39,250 bases of DNA. Origin: Deltaproteobacteria bacterium (GTDB lineage Bacteria; Desulfobacterota; Desulfovibrionia; Desulfovibrionales; Desulfovibrionaceae). This document shows, one piece after another, positions 16,157-24,241 of this stretch (position 1 is its first letter; every line of letters begins with the position of its first letter). The notes beneath the pieces were generated by a model that searched no databases, was not told the origin of the DNA, and was given only the letters and a program-made list of their open reading frames with translations. Where the stretch lies: assembly GCA_031264465.1 (NCBI GenBank), contig JAISDX010000003.1, forward strand, positions 1 to 39,250, read 5' to 3'. A program made the position numbers and the translations under genes.

Positions 16157-17089
16157 TCAGGCTTCGGCTTTCGGCCAGTTGCTCCGGTCCCAGCGAATTT
16201 TGCCGCTTTTCTTGTACTTGCGCAGCAGCACGTAAATGGCTCCGGTGCCGCCGTCCTTGGGCTGGGCGGTGCAAAAAGCCAGCACCGCTCTTTTCAGCGG
16301 TTCGCGGGTCAGCCAGTCCTGCATGTTCCGGCGCAGGACGCCGAGGCCGCCGGGCGAATTTTTGCCGCGCCCGGTCACCACCACCAGCGAGCGCTGCCCC
16401 TTGTTGTAGGCATGGCGGATGAAAGTGGTGAGCGACTCCCGGGCCTGCTCGGCGTTCTGGCCGTGCAGGTCGATGTGCGATTCCGGGCTGTACTGCCCGG
16501 CCCGCAGCTTGGCCAGCACCAGCGGGTCCAGCCCCATGACGCGCCCTTCAAAAAATTCGTCGGTGTATTCCAGGGCGAATTCCACTTTGCCCTGCAGGAA
16601 ATCCTGCAGGTAGTCCTGGTCTTCCAGCAGGTTGATTTTCGGTTCCGGCCTGGGCGGCGCAAGGTCGCGCCCTTTGCCGTCCACCGGTTTTACCCCCTGC
16701 ATGGCCGAGGCGAAAATATCCAGTTCGTCTTTTAATGCGGGCGTTGCGGCGGCTGGCGCCGGTCCGGTTTTTGGGGCTTTGTCCGGGGCCGTCGGCTCTT
16801 CCGGCCGGTCCGATCCGGTCCCGGGCCGCTCCAGGTCGGCCGGCCGCTCGCGCGGCGCTGCGTCTTTCATGGGTTTGAAGCCCGGGTTGCGCATGGCCTG
16901 CAGAAACAAAGCGGCGTCGTTGTCATCATTGGCCGGCCGCTTTTTGGCCGCGAGCGCCGGCGGGGCAGGGGGCGCGGCGGGCGTTTTTTTGGCAGCGGGA
17001 GCGGCGGTAGCCTTTTTGTCCAGCTCCTGCCGCAACTGCTGAAAAGGGTTTAAGAAAACGTCTTCTTCCTTGGAGTTTTTGTCGTTCAT
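16157..17089 (-). CDS. Smr-domain protein
   Basis: A protein of about 310 residues. The first 140 residues are low-complexity, rich in Ala, Pro and Lys, and probably disordered. The C-terminal Smr (MutS2-related) domain reads SHIDLHGQNAEQARESL, then VVVTGRGKNSPGGLGVLRRN and FCTAQPKDGGTGAIYVLLRK. The LDLHG-like motif and TGxG motif are those linked to nuclease activity in Smr proteins, so an RNA or DNA endonuclease role is possible. The ATG at 17089 is preferred; an in-frame TTG at 17107 is also possible. It starts about 20 nt after tenA and probably belongs to the hypA-hypB-tenA-smr transcript. Confidence 0.8.
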   Translation of the reverse strand: MNDKNSKEEDVFLNPFQQLRQELDKKATAAPAAKKTPAAPPAPPALAAKKRPANDDNDAALFLQAMRNPGFKPMKDAAPRERPADLERPGTGSDRPEEPTAPDKAPKTGPAPAAATPALKDELDIFASAMQGVKPVDGKGRDLAPPRPEPKINLLEDQDYLQDFLQGKVEFALEYTDEFFEGRVMGLDPLVLAKLRAGQYSPESHIDLHGQNAEQARESLTTFIRHAYNKGQRSLVVVTGRGKNSPGGLGVLRRNMQDWLTREPLKRAVLAFCTAQPKDGGTGAIYVLLRKYKKSGKIRWDRSNWPKAEA

Positions 17090-17110
17090 GGCTTTTCGAC
17101 CGTCCAACCC

Positions 17111-17776
17111 CTATACGGGCCATTGCTCCAGGCGTGAAGCGCTGTCCCAGAACATCCATTCCATCTTGGAGCACATCAGGTAAGCCTTGCTCATGGCCTG
17201 GCGGCGCTCTTCGTCGCTCTGCGCCGCCACTTCGTCGCAGATGGCGATGGCTTTTTTCACGGCCGCGCCGTATTCGTCGCCGCCGTAGGTGTCGATCCAT
17301 TGCTGGTAAGGGTTGTCGCCCTTGCGCCGGTTGGCCAGGATGTAATCGCCCACTTCCTTGTAGATCCAGAAGCAGGGCAGCACGCCGCCCAGGGCCGCTT
17401 CAACCGGGGCGTGCGCCACGAGTTGCAGCAGGTAGGAAGTGTAAAGCTGGCAGGTGGGGGAGGGTTCCAGCCAGCCGGCCGGCAATTCGGCCGGGTTGAT
17501 CTTGCTGATGAAGGAAGCGTGCAACTCGTGCTCGACGTACATGCTGTCGGCGGCAAAGCGCAAAAAGGCTTCGGAATGCGCGGGCTTTTCCAGGCGCATG
17601 GCCAGGCCGATCAGCATCTTGCCGTAGGCGGCCAGGTAGAGGGCGTCCTGCTGGATGTAGAAAATGAAGTTCCGGTGTGCCAGGGTGCCGTCCATAAGCT
17701 GGTGGATGAAAGGCAGTTCCAGAATTTTGTTGTAGACGGGCAGGGCGGTATCCCAAGCCTGTTTGCTCCAGGTCAT
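17111..17776 (-). CDS. tenA: TenA family thiaminase II / aminopyrimidine hydrolase
   Basis: TenA salvages thiamin breakdown products by hydrolysing aminopyrimidines to HMP, the precursor phosphorylated by ThiD. The 221 residues carry the key positions Asp44 (IQQDALYL), Cys135 (GVLPCFWIY) and Glu206 (KMEWMFWD), essentially the same numbers as in Bacillus TenA, so the enzyme should be active. Its ATG overlaps the hypB stop (ATGA) with GAGGAG upstream, so it is translationally coupled to a hydrogenase maturation gene rather than placed in the thi operon 3.5 kb away. No riboswitch was seen in front of it. Confidence 0.9.
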   Translation of the reverse strand: MTWSKQAWDTALPVYNKILELPFIHQLMDGTLAHRNFIFYIQQDALYLAAYGKMLIGLAMRLEKPAHSEAFLRFAADSMYVEHELHASFISKINPAELPAGWLEPSPTCQLYTSYLLQLVAHAPVEAALGGVLPCFWIYKEVGDYILANRRKGDNPYQQWIDTYGGDEYGAAVKKAIAICDEVAAQSDEERRQAMSKAYLMCSKMEWMFWDSASRLEQWPV

Positions 17777-18471
17777 CTCTCTACTCCTCGATGGTTTGTG
17801 GTGGTTTTTCCCAAGGTTTTTTTCGCGGCCCTGGCCTGGCGCAGCCAGTCGTACCAGGCTTCCAGACCATGGCCTTCGCCCCGGCAGCTCACGGGCAAAA
17901 TTTTCAGGTCGCGCCGGGCGGCCCGGGCAAAGCCGGCCGCTCTCTCCAGGTCGAAATCCACATAGGGCAAAATGTCAATCTTGTTCAAGAGCAGCACTTC
18001 GGCCAGGTGGAAAAGCCGGGGGTATTTTTCGGGTTTGTCGTCACCCTCGGTGACGCTGAGCAGGGCTATCTTGCAGTCTTCCCCCAGGTCGAATTCCACC
18101 GGGCAGACCAGGTTGCCCACGTTTTCGATGAACAGGATGTCCAGTTCGTCCAGGTTGAAGCGGCCGATAACTTCGCGAATCATGCCGCTGTCCAGGTGGC
18201 AGCCGCCGTGCGTGTTGATCTGCACGGCTTTGGCGCCGCTTTTTTCCACCCGGCGGGCGTCGTTGTCGGTTTGCAGGTCGCCCTCAATGACGCCGAAGCG
18301 GAATTCGCCGCCCAGGGCGGTCAGGGTTTTTTCCAGAAGCGAAGTTTTGCCGGCCCCGGGCGAACTGATCAGGTTCAGCACCAACAGGCCGTTGGCCGCG
18401 AACACCTGGCGCAGTTCTTCGGCTTCGCGGTCGTTGGCTTCCAGGAGGGAGCGTCCTATTGATATTTCCAT
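17773..18471 (-). CDS. hypB: Hydrogenase nickel-incorporation GTPase HypB
   Basis: GTPase that, with HypA, delivers nickel to [NiFe]-hydrogenase. The 232 residues contain the P-loop ISSPGAGKTSL (G1), IEGDLQTDNDA, the metal-binding GGCHLD, IENVGNLVCP and the G4 motif LLNKIDILP. The His-rich N-terminal nickel-storage tail found in some HypBs is missing. It lies downstream of hypA and is coupled to tenA by the overlapping ATGA. No hydrogenase structural genes are in the window. Confidence 0.96.
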   Translation of the reverse strand: MEISIGRSLLEANDREAEELRQVFAANGLLVLNLISSPGAGKTSLLEKTLTALGGEFRFGVIEGDLQTDNDARRVEKSGAKAVQINTHGGCHLDSGMIREVIGRFNLDELDILFIENVGNLVCPVEFDLGEDCKIALLSVTEGDDKPEKYPRLFHLAEVLLLNKIDILPYVDFDLERAAGFARAARRDLKILPVSCRGEGHGLEAWYDWLRQARAAKKTLGKTTTNHRGVER

Positions 18472-18528
18472 AATTTTCGTCCTTGCTAAATCTGTAGCTG
18501 AGCGGGCCTGATTCTTGCGGAACCGGGC

Positions 18529-18885
18529 TTATTCAGCCTCCATGCGCTCAAAAAAAATTTCCGCGCCGCTCAGGGCCTGATGGAAAAACTCATAGCCGCA
18601 AAGCGGGCAACTGGTAAAGAGTGAGCCCGGCGCGGTCGTAAAATCCCGCCCACAACCGGCGCAGCGGAGCAAAAGCGGCTCGCGCACGATTTCCAGGCGG
18701 ACGTCCCGAAACGTTTCTCCAGAGTCGCCCGCGAGGGCGCTGAAGGCGAACTCCAGCGCTTCCGGCAGCACGCCGGCCAGCGCTCCGCAGCGCACCCGGA
18801 GCGAAATGAGTTTTCGCAGGCCGTGGCGGCGCAGTTCCTGGCCGGCCATTTCCAGCAGGTTTTCGGCTATGGCGAGTTCGTGCAT
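18529..18885 (-). CDS. hypA: Hydrogenase maturation nickel chaperone HypA
   Basis: 118 residues. The N-terminal MHE (His2) binds nickel, and a zinc site is formed by Cys75, Cys78 (CAGC) and Cys93, Cys96 (CPLC). Both are intact. It is the first gene of the hypA-hypB-tenA-smr run; the gap to hypB is 57 nt. Its 5' leader contains a GCGGGC/GCCCGC hairpin with an A/T centre (18947-18972) and a tandem GGCCGAGGATT repeat. Confidence 0.95.
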   Translation of the reverse strand: MHELAIAENLLEMAGQELRRHGLRKLISLRVRCGALAGVLPEALEFAFSALAGDSGETFRDVRLEIVREPLLLRCAGCGRDFTTAPGSLFTSCPLCGYEFFHQALSGAEIFFERMEAE

Positions 18886-18987
18886 GCGGGCAGGATAGGA
18901 TAAAGATTGGCCTTCGTCCAGGCCGAGGATTGGGGCCGAGGATTTTGCGGGCCGGAAAATTTTTCAGCCCGCCACAGTTCTAGCGAT

Positions 18988-19015
18988 TTGCTTTTTGCAA
19001 CAAATACATTAAATT
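18988..19015 (+). promoter_or_regulatory. Possible promoter of a small RNA
   Basis: TTGCTT (18988-18993), a 16-bp spacer and TAAATT (19010-19015) on the plus strand. Transcription would begin near 19022, ahead of the hairpins and terminator described next. Confidence 0.35.
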
Positions 19016-19021
19016 GGTTTT

Positions 19022-19134
19022 CATCGCAGGGTTACCCTGCCGGATTTTTGGGGCTCAAGCACCGGTCGGACAGTCTGTTTCGCTGTGTTCGAACGGCGTT
19101 AAAAGCCGGGCGGAGCGGTTCGCGCCCGGTTTTT
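19022..19134 (+). ncRNA. Candidate small RNA or leader with terminator
   Basis: About 113 nt between a possible promoter and an intrinsic terminator, with no open frame of note. It contains GCAGGGT-t-ACCCTGC (19027-19041) near the 5' end and ends in the GCCGGGCG/CGCCCGGT hairpin with T5. This could be a free-standing RNA or an attenuated leader of the TPR gene at 19170. It did not match a known riboswitch or the SRP RNA by eye. Confidence 0.3.
19105..19134 (+). terminator. Intrinsic terminator upstream of the TPR gene
   Basis: GCCGGGCG-gagcggttcg-CGCCCGGT followed by TTTT; the stem extends outward as TTAAAA/TTTTTAA with one mismatch. It lies only 35 nt before the TPR gene start, which makes it an attenuator candidate. 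Confidence 0.55.
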
Positions 19135-19169
19135 AAAGCAAAAAAAGTCAGTTTTTACCAGGAGCGGCA

Positions 19170-20273
19170 ATGCGCGGAGGACCTGTATTCCTTGGAGTCT
19201 ACGCCCAGGCCGCCGAGCTTGAGAGCGGCGGCGAGAAAAACGCGACCCGTTGGCATGTGTGGGGGCTGGCCGACGGCGGTTTCATGTTGCAGGAAGCTCC
19301 CGTTGAAGAGGCCGCCGGCCCGGGCGCGCCCGGCGGCAAAAGCGCAAAACAGCAGGGTGAGCCCCGGCGGCTTTCCCCGGACGAATTTTTTCTTGAGTAC
19401 CGCGTACTGGCCGCTTTTTCGCCGCAGAAAAAAGGCCGCAAGCCCAATCCCGCGGCTCCGGTGGTGGAAGATTACACCCGCGACGCCAAAATGGGCGATG
19501 CCGGGGCGGGCGAAGGCCCGGTAAACGACCCGCCCAAGCCTGGAGCGGGCGTAAAAAGGCCGGATGGCTACAACAACCTCTGGGCCCGCCGGGACGAACC
19601 GGCCGGCGCTCCGTTCAAGCCCGCCGGCATGCGCGGTGCGGCTGAAGTCCGCTCCTGGATGCCGCCGGAGGACGATTCCGGCCAGGGCCTGACCATAGTC
19701 AAGGGAAGATCCTCCATGCCGGAGGAAGCGCGGCCCCTGGCCCGGGATGTGCCGAAGCCGGAGGCGGAGCCGCCGTCCGAAGTCCGGCCGGCGGTGATCG
19801 ACCGGGCCGGCCGGAGCGACGTCCAGGCCCGCCTGGTGGAAACCCTGGACGAAGACGACGGGCCGGTGAAAATGCCGCGCGCCGAAATTGAGCGCATCGA
19901 GGAAGATTTCCGCACCGAATTTTCCCTGGCCCTGATTCGCCTTAAAGGCAAGCGGGACGAGGGTATCGCCGCCCTGGAAAAAATGGTTGCGCGCCCCGGC
20001 CCCTTTGCCGTGGAGCACAAGTTCATGTTCACGGACTGCGGCCTGGCTTTGCGCAAACGCAATTTTTACGCCCTGGCCAACAAGTACCACGAGCGGGCGC
20101 GCAAGCTTTCGCCAGACGACGAACATGTGCTTTTCAACCAGGCCAGGGTAATGTATGAATCCGGCAGGATTGACAAGGCCAGGGCCTGTTTGCAGCTTGC
20201 CCTGGACATGGTCCCGGCTTTCGGGGCGGCCAAGGATTTTTTGGCTTTTATTGACGGGCCGAATAAGAGATAA
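19170..20273 (+). CDS. TPR-repeat protein of unknown function
   Basis: 367 residues with no signal peptide. The first 230 residues are charged, Pro/Gly/Ala-rich and probably flexible. The last 120 residues form tetratricopeptide-like helices: FSLALIRLKGKRDEGIAALEKMV, HKFMFTDCGLALRKRNFYALANKYHERARKLSPDD (consensus TPR) and HVLFNQARVMYESGRIDKARACLQLALDMVPAF. It likely mediates protein contacts. A clear AGGAG precedes the ATG. It is followed by the AMIN-domain gene 14 nt later, so the two are likely co-transcribed and may act together at the cell envelope. Confidence 0.7.
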   Translation: MRGGPVFLGVYAQAAELESGGEKNATRWHVWGLADGGFMLQEAPVEEAAGPGAPGGKSAKQQGEPRRLSPDEFFLEYRVLAAFSPQKKGRKPNPAAPVVEDYTRDAKMGDAGAGEGPVNDPPKPGAGVKRPDGYNNLWARRDEPAGAPFKPAGMRGAAEVRSWMPPEDDSGQGLTIVKGRSSMPEEARPLARDVPKPEAEPPSEVRPAVIDRAGRSDVQARLVETLDEDDGPVKMPRAEIERIEEDFRTEFSLALIRLKGKRDEGIAALEKMVARPGPFAVEHKFMFTDCGLALRKRNFYALANKYHERARKLSPDDEHVLFNQARVMYESGRIDKARACLQLALDMVPAFGAAKDFLAFIDGPNKR

Positions 20274-20291
20274 GGAAACGCTGCTTAATGA
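20274..20291 (+). repeat. Isolated 18-bp end of the MITE-like element
   Basis: GGAAACGCTGCTTAATGA is identical to the complement of the right end of the 8623-8779 element. Like that element's left end, it begins directly after a TAA stop codon. Its last ATG is the start codon of the AMIN gene, and its AGGAAA is the only ribosome-site-like sequence there. Confidence 0.6.
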
Positions 20292-21067
20292 ACAAGTTCA
20301 TAACCATGCTCAGCCTGGGAGTGGTGGTTGCCGCCATGCTGCTGGTGCTGGGCATGCACCTGCGCCAGTCGGCCGACGGGGAACCGCAAGCCCCGGCCGT
20401 TTTGAGCTCCGCCGTTGAGGTCGGGACGGAAAGCGCGGCCGGCGGCGCCCCTGGCGGGTCCCTGCCCGGCCTCATCCCGCCTGAAGATGAGGATAGTTCC
20501 TTCAGCTTGCGCACCCCGGTGCGCCCGCCGGCCGACGGCGGGAACCAGGACGTAACGCCCATGGACGGCGGCGCGGCGGGCGGACAACCGGCGGTTATTC
20601 CCGTGCGGGGTGGCCAGGGCGCGGTGGCTTCTTCCCCCACGCCCGGCCCCACGCCGGACCGTACGCCGAGCGTAGCGCCGGGCAGGCAGCCCGCCGCTAC
20701 GGCCGGTACCCCGGCCCCGGCCACGCGCTCGGCTCCAGCCACCGCTTCGGTCAGTCGGGGCCGGGGGAGCATTGTCGAACTCAGCCTGCAATTCCGGGGC
20801 CGGGGCATGGCTCTGGTCATCGAGGGCAGCGGGCCGCTGCCGGCCAGGCACTTTGTGCTGGCCGGCCCGGATCGCCTGGTGGTGGACCTGCCGGGCTCCT
20901 GGAGCAATTTGAAGGTGCCGGCCGTGCCCTCCAACAACCTGGTGAAAAGCGCGCGCCTCGGCCGCCAGGACGACGCCGACCGCCTGGTGCTGGATCTCAA
21001 AACCAGGCTGAAGTCGCACAGTATCAACCGCATCAGCGACAAGAAGATTGAAGTCCTGTTTAATTGA
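20288..21067 (+). CDS. AMIN-domain membrane-anchored protein
   Basis: 259 residues. An N-terminal membrane helix (about 5-24: ITMLSLGVVVAAMLLVLGM) with no cleavage site suggests an inner-membrane anchor facing the periplasm. A long Pro/Ala/Gly-rich linker (30-155) would span the periplasm. The C-terminal 100 residues, IVELSLQFRGRGMALVIEGS, then ARHFVLAGPDRLVVDLPGSW and DADRLVLDLKT, form an AMIN domain, a fold that binds peptidoglycan or envelope complexes. No catalytic domain follows. It is paired with the TPR protein. The start codon belongs to the 18-bp repeat described above; AGGAA is 11-12 nt upstream. Confidence 0.75.
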   Translation: MNKFITMLSLGVVVAAMLLVLGMHLRQSADGEPQAPAVLSSAVEVGTESAAGGAPGGSLPGLIPPEDEDSSFSLRTPVRPPADGGNQDVTPMDGGAAGGQPAVIPVRGGQGAVASSPTPGPTPDRTPSVAPGRQPAATAGTPAPATRSAPATASVSRGRGSIVELSLQFRGRGMALVIEGSGPLPARHFVLAGPDRLVVDLPGSWSNLKVPAVPSNNLVKSARLGRQDDADRLVLDLKTRLKSHSINRISDKKIEVLFN

Positions 21068-21086
21068 CGAAGATCGTTCCAAGGTC

Positions 21087-21115
21087 TTGACGCATCGCCG
21101 GAGCTGGCGTATCTG
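21087..21115 (+). promoter_or_regulatory. Promoter of the thiamin operon
   Basis: TTGACG (21087-21092), 17-bp spacer, TATCTG (21110-21115). The predicted start, about 21122, coincides with the first bases of the TPP aptamer. Confidence 0.6.
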
Positions 21116-21121
21116 AAAATC

Positions 21122-21220
21122 ATCGCTGGGGGAGTCCGCCCACGCCAACAGACGGACTGAGAGTGGCACATCGCCAGACCCCTTGAACCTGAAGCAGTTG
21201 ATACTGCCGTAGGAAAGCAT
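21122..21220 (+). promoter_or_regulatory. TPP riboswitch (THI box)
   Basis: The conserved core is clear: GGGGGAGTCC, the paired GGACTGAGAG (helix AGTCC/GGACT), ACCCCTTGAACCTGA, and the terminal ACTGCCGTAGGAAAGCA. GGGG at the start pairs with CCCC of the ACCCCTTGAACC box. It senses thiamin pyrophosphate and controls the six thi genes that follow through the adjacent terminator. Confidence 0.95.
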
Positions 21221-21235
21221 GAATCCGGCCCTGAT

Positions 21236-21275
21236 AGCCCCTTCCGCTTTCCAAGCGGGCGGGGCTTCTTTTTTT
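21236..21275 (+). terminator. Riboswitch expression-platform terminator
   Basis: AGCCCC-tt-CCGCTT-tcc-AAGCGG-gc-GGGGCT followed by TTCTTTTTTT. It is an intrinsic terminator placed 16 nt after the aptamer and 14 nt before thiS, so TPP binding most likely shuts off transcription. Confidence 0.9.
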
Positions 21276-21288
21276 CGGAGCAAAAGAC

Positions 21289-21507
21289 ATGGGCAATCAG
21301 GAAAATATCAGCTTCGCGGTCAACGGCCTGCAGGCGATCTGCCGCAAGGGCCTGACCCTGGAAGACTACCTCGTGGGCGCGGAACTTGAGCCGCATAAAG
21401 TGCTGGTGGAAATTAACGGGCAAATCCTGCGGGCCGAGGCGTTCGGCACCTACGAGCTCAACGCCGGCGACCAGGTGGAAATCATTCATTTCGTGGGTGG
21501 AGGTTAA
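21289..21507 (+). CDS. thiS: Sulfur-carrier protein ThiS
   Basis: 72-residue ubiquitin-like carrier whose C-terminal Gly-Gly is adenylated by ThiF and converted to a thiocarboxylate for thiazole synthesis. It ends in VGGG, with VEIIHF before it, as expected. CGGAG lies about 10 nt before the ATG. First gene of the operon. Confidence 0.92.
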   Translation: MGNQENISFAVNGLQAICRKGLTLEDYLVGAELEPHKVLVEINGQILRAEAFGTYELNAGDQVEIIHFVGGG

Positions 21508-21511
21508 AAAA

Positions 21512-22306
21512 ATGACAGTAAATGGCGACCCTTTCGTCATCGGCGGTAAAACGCTCTCAAGCCGCCTGTTTATCGGTACCGGCAAATACGGCGATGACGC
21601 CCTGATCCCGCAAATCGCCGCCTCGTCCGGCTCGGAAGTGATCACCGTGGCCCTGCGCCGGGTGGACCTTTCCAACAACAAGGGCAACGTGCTCCGGCAA
21701 ATTCCCGAAAACCTGCAACTTTTGCCCAACACCTCGGGCGCCCGCAACGCCGAAGAAGCCGTCCGCCTGGCCCGCCTGGCCCGGGCCGCCGGCGTGGGCG
21801 ACTGGATTAAAATCGAAGTGATCTCCGACACGCGCCACTTGCTGCCCGACGGCCACGAAACCGCCAAGGCTACGGAAATACTGGCCAAAGAGGGCTTCGT
21901 GGTCCTGCCCTACGTCAACGCCGACCTGTACGTGGCCCGCGACCTGGTAAATGCCGGCGCCGCCGCCGTCATGCCGCTGGGCGCGCCCATCGGCAGCAAC
22001 CGGGGCCTGGCCGCCCGCGAGATGATTGGCATTTTGCTGGAAGAAATCGAACTGCCCATCATCGTGGACGCCGGCATCGGCCGTCCTTCCCAGGCCTGCG
22101 AGGCCATGGAGATGGGCGCGGCCGCCTGCCTGGTGAACACGGCCATCGCCACGGCCAAAGACCCGGTGCGCATGGGCGCGGCCTTCGGCGAAGCCGTGCG
22201 TTCCGGGCGTAACGCCTACCTGGCCGGGCTGGGCCGGGTGCTGGCTCAGGGCGCGGAAGCCTCTTCTCCCGAAGCAGGCGCGCTGACCGGATTTTTGCGA
22301 AAATAG
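21512..22306 (+). CDS. thiG: Thiazole synthase ThiG
   Basis: TIM-barrel enzyme combining DXP, dehydroglycine and ThiS-thiocarboxylate into thiazole phosphate. The 264 residues begin at the ATG 4 nt after the thiS stop, with GGAGG overlapping the thiS end. Conserved stretches include [48 protein letters not shown] (the Schiff-base lysine region), [15 protein letters not shown] and [17 protein letters not shown], all typical of ThiG. Confidence 0.97.
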   Translation: MTVNGDPFVIGGKTLSSRLFIGTGKYGDDALIPQIAASSGSEVITVALRRVDLSNNKGNVLRQIPENLQLLPNTSGARNAEEAVRLARLARAAGVGDWIKIEVISDTRHLLPDGHETAKATEILAKEGFVVLPYVNADLYVARDLVNAGAAAVMPLGAPIGSNRGLAAREMIGILLEEIELPIIVDAGIGRPSQACEAMEMGAAACLVNTAIATAKDPVRMGAAFGEAVRSGRNAYLAGLGRVLAQGAEASSPEAGALTGFLRK

Positions 22307-22318
22307 CAAGGAGGCTAC

Positions 22319-23569
22319 ATGCACGCTCCAATGCAGGAAGGATTTTACCCGGAATTGCAGCGTATGCTGTCAACAGGCTGGCGTGACGCCGTGAACGGGG
22401 CCGACGCCGGCGAAGCGCGGCGGGCGCTGGGCAAACGCAGGCTTGACGAGGCGGATTTCGCGGTACTGCTTTCACCGGCGGCCGAGCCGTTTCTCGAAGA
22501 TATGGCGAGGCGCTCCCAGGCCGAGACTCTGCGCAACTTTGGGCGCGGCATCCAGTTGTTCACGCCGCTTTATCTGGCCAACTACTGTACCAACCGCTGC
22601 GTTTACTGCGGCTTCAGCGCCCGGCGCGACATCAGGCGCCGGCAGCTCTCGCTGGAAGAAGTCGAGGCCGAAGCCAGAGCCATTGCCGCCACCGGGCTGC
22701 GCAAAATTCTGGCCCTGACCGGCGACGCCCCCAAGCGCACCGGCGCGCCCTACCTGGCCCAATGCCTCAGGGTGCTGGCCCGGCATTTCAGCTCCGTGGC
22801 CATCGAGGTGCCCTCCATGACCGTGGAGGAATACGCCCTGCAGGTGGAAGCCGGGGCCGACGGCATGACCATGTTCCAGGAGACCTACAACAAGGAACGC
22901 TACCGGGAACTGCATCCCGGCGGGCCCAAGGCTGATTTCCACTTCCGCCTGGACGCGCCCGAGCGGGCGCTCCTGGGCGGCATGCGCTCCGTCAACCTGG
23001 GGCCGCTCCTGGGCGTTGCCGACTGGCGCGAAGACGTCATGGCCGTGGCCGCGCACGCCCGTTTTCTGATGCGCAAGTATCCGCAGGCCGAGGTGAGCAT
23101 CTCGCTGCCGCGCATGCGCCCGCACACCGAAGGGGGCGAGGTGGCCTTTCACCCGGACGCCGTGGACGACTTCCACTTCGTGCAAATTCTCACCGCCCTG
23201 CGCTGCTACCTGCCGCAGTGCGGCATCACCCTCTCCACCCGTGAGCCGGCCGCCCTGCGCGACCGCATCATCCCGCTGGGCGTGACCCGCGTCTCGGCCG
23301 GGGTGAACACGGCCGTGGGCGGACACACTGACGAGGCGGCGAAAAAACGGGCCGCAGCAGCGCCGGAAGAGCGGGACAAGCCGCAGTTCGACATTTCCGA
23401 CGAGCGCAGCGTGGATGAAATGGCGGCAGCGCTGCACGGCCTGGGCTTCCAGCCGGTGTTCGCCGACTGGCTCCTGCCCGGCAAGGGCGAGGCCGCGCTG
23501 AACCCGAGCATTGCTACCGCCCTGGGCGCGCCGGGCGCGCTGGACGAGCCCCTGGGCGGAGCCGCCTGA
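22319..23569 (+). CDS. thiH: Tyrosine lyase ThiH (radical SAM)
   Basis: Radical SAM enzyme that cleaves tyrosine to dehydroglycine, the oxygen-independent source of the glycine imine for ThiG. 416 residues. The cluster motif is Cys90, Cys94, Cys97 (NYCTNRCVYCGF). ALTGDAPKRTG is the SAM-contact strand, and GVTRVSAGVNTAVGG lies near the end. AAGGAGG sits before the ATG. Use of ThiH rather than the oxidase ThiO agrees with an anaerobic host. Confidence 0.96.
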   Translation: MHAPMQEGFYPELQRMLSTGWRDAVNGADAGEARRALGKRRLDEADFAVLLSPAAEPFLEDMARRSQAETLRNFGRGIQLFTPLYLANYCTNRCVYCGFSARRDIRRRQLSLEEVEAEARAIAATGLRKILALTGDAPKRTGAPYLAQCLRVLARHFSSVAIEVPSMTVEEYALQVEAGADGMTMFQETYNKERYRELHPGGPKADFHFRLDAPERALLGGMRSVNLGPLLGVADWREDVMAVAAHARFLMRKYPQAEVSISLPRMRPHTEGGEVAFHPDAVDDFHFVQILTALRCYLPQCGITLSTREPAALRDRIIPLGVTRVSAGVNTAVGGHTDEAAKKRAAAAPEERDKPQFDISDERSVDEMAAALHGLGFQPVFADWLLPGKGEAALNPSIATALGAPGALDEPLGGAA

Positions 23570-23570
23570 A

Positions 23571-24209
23571 ATGCCCACGCCGCTGCAGGCGGGGCTGTCC
23601 CGCTATTGGAGCCCGGAGCAACTGTCCCGTCTGGCCGCGGTGCGGGTGGGCGTTGCCGGGGCCGGCGGCCTGGGCTCGAACTGCGCCATGCTGCTGGTCC
23701 GCAGCGGGGTGCGCGCTTTCACCCTGGCCGACTTCGACCGGGTGGAGGCCTCCAACCTGAACCGGCAGTTTTACTTTTCCGGCGATATCGGGCAAAGCAA
23801 GGTGGAAGCGCTGGGCCGCAACCTGCGCCTCATTGATGCCGAACTGGAACTCCGCCTGCTTGAGCGGCGTCTTGCGGCGGAAGATCTGCCGGCCCTGTAC
23901 GCCGACTGCCCGGTGGTGGTGGAAGCGCTGGACCGGGCCGAATACAAGGCGATGTTCTGCAACGCCATGCTGCGCGCCGGCAAGTTCCTGGTAAGCGCCT
24001 CCGGCCTGGGCGGCATTGGCGGCCTGTCGGAACAAAGCGGCCGGCCGGCCATGCGGGCCCGGCGCCTGGGGCCGAACTTCGTCTGCGTGGGCGATTTTTC
24101 CACCGAAAGCAACGCGGCGAACCCGCCGCTGGCGCCGCGCGTGGTACAGGCGGCGGCCATGCAGGCCGACTTGGTGTTGGATTATATTTTAAACCATTCC
24201 GCCCGGTGA
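23571..24209 (+). CDS. thiF: ThiS adenylyltransferase ThiF
   Basis: E1-like enzyme that adenylates ThiS. The ATG at 23571 lies one base after the thiH stop and gives 212 residues. GVAGAGGLGSNCAMLLVRSGV is the ATP-binding loop, followed by DFDRVEASNLNRQFYF and CPVVVEALDRAEYKAMF. Unlike E. coli ThiF, no CxxC zinc pairs are present, and the C-terminal part is short. This compact form is common in anaerobes, so the protein is probably functional rather than truncated. Confidence 0.88.
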   Translation: MPTPLQAGLSRYWSPEQLSRLAAVRVGVAGAGGLGSNCAMLLVRSGVRAFTLADFDRVEASNLNRQFYFSGDIGQSKVEALGRNLRLIDAELELRLLERRLAAEDLPALYADCPVVVEALDRAEYKAMFCNAMLRAGKFLVSASGLGGIGGLSEQSGRPAMRARRLGPNFVCVGDFSTESNAANPPLAPRVVQAAAMQADLVLDYILNHSAR

Positions 24210-24241
24210 TCAAGAAAAGGGCCGGAACAGAAGGCGCTTGA

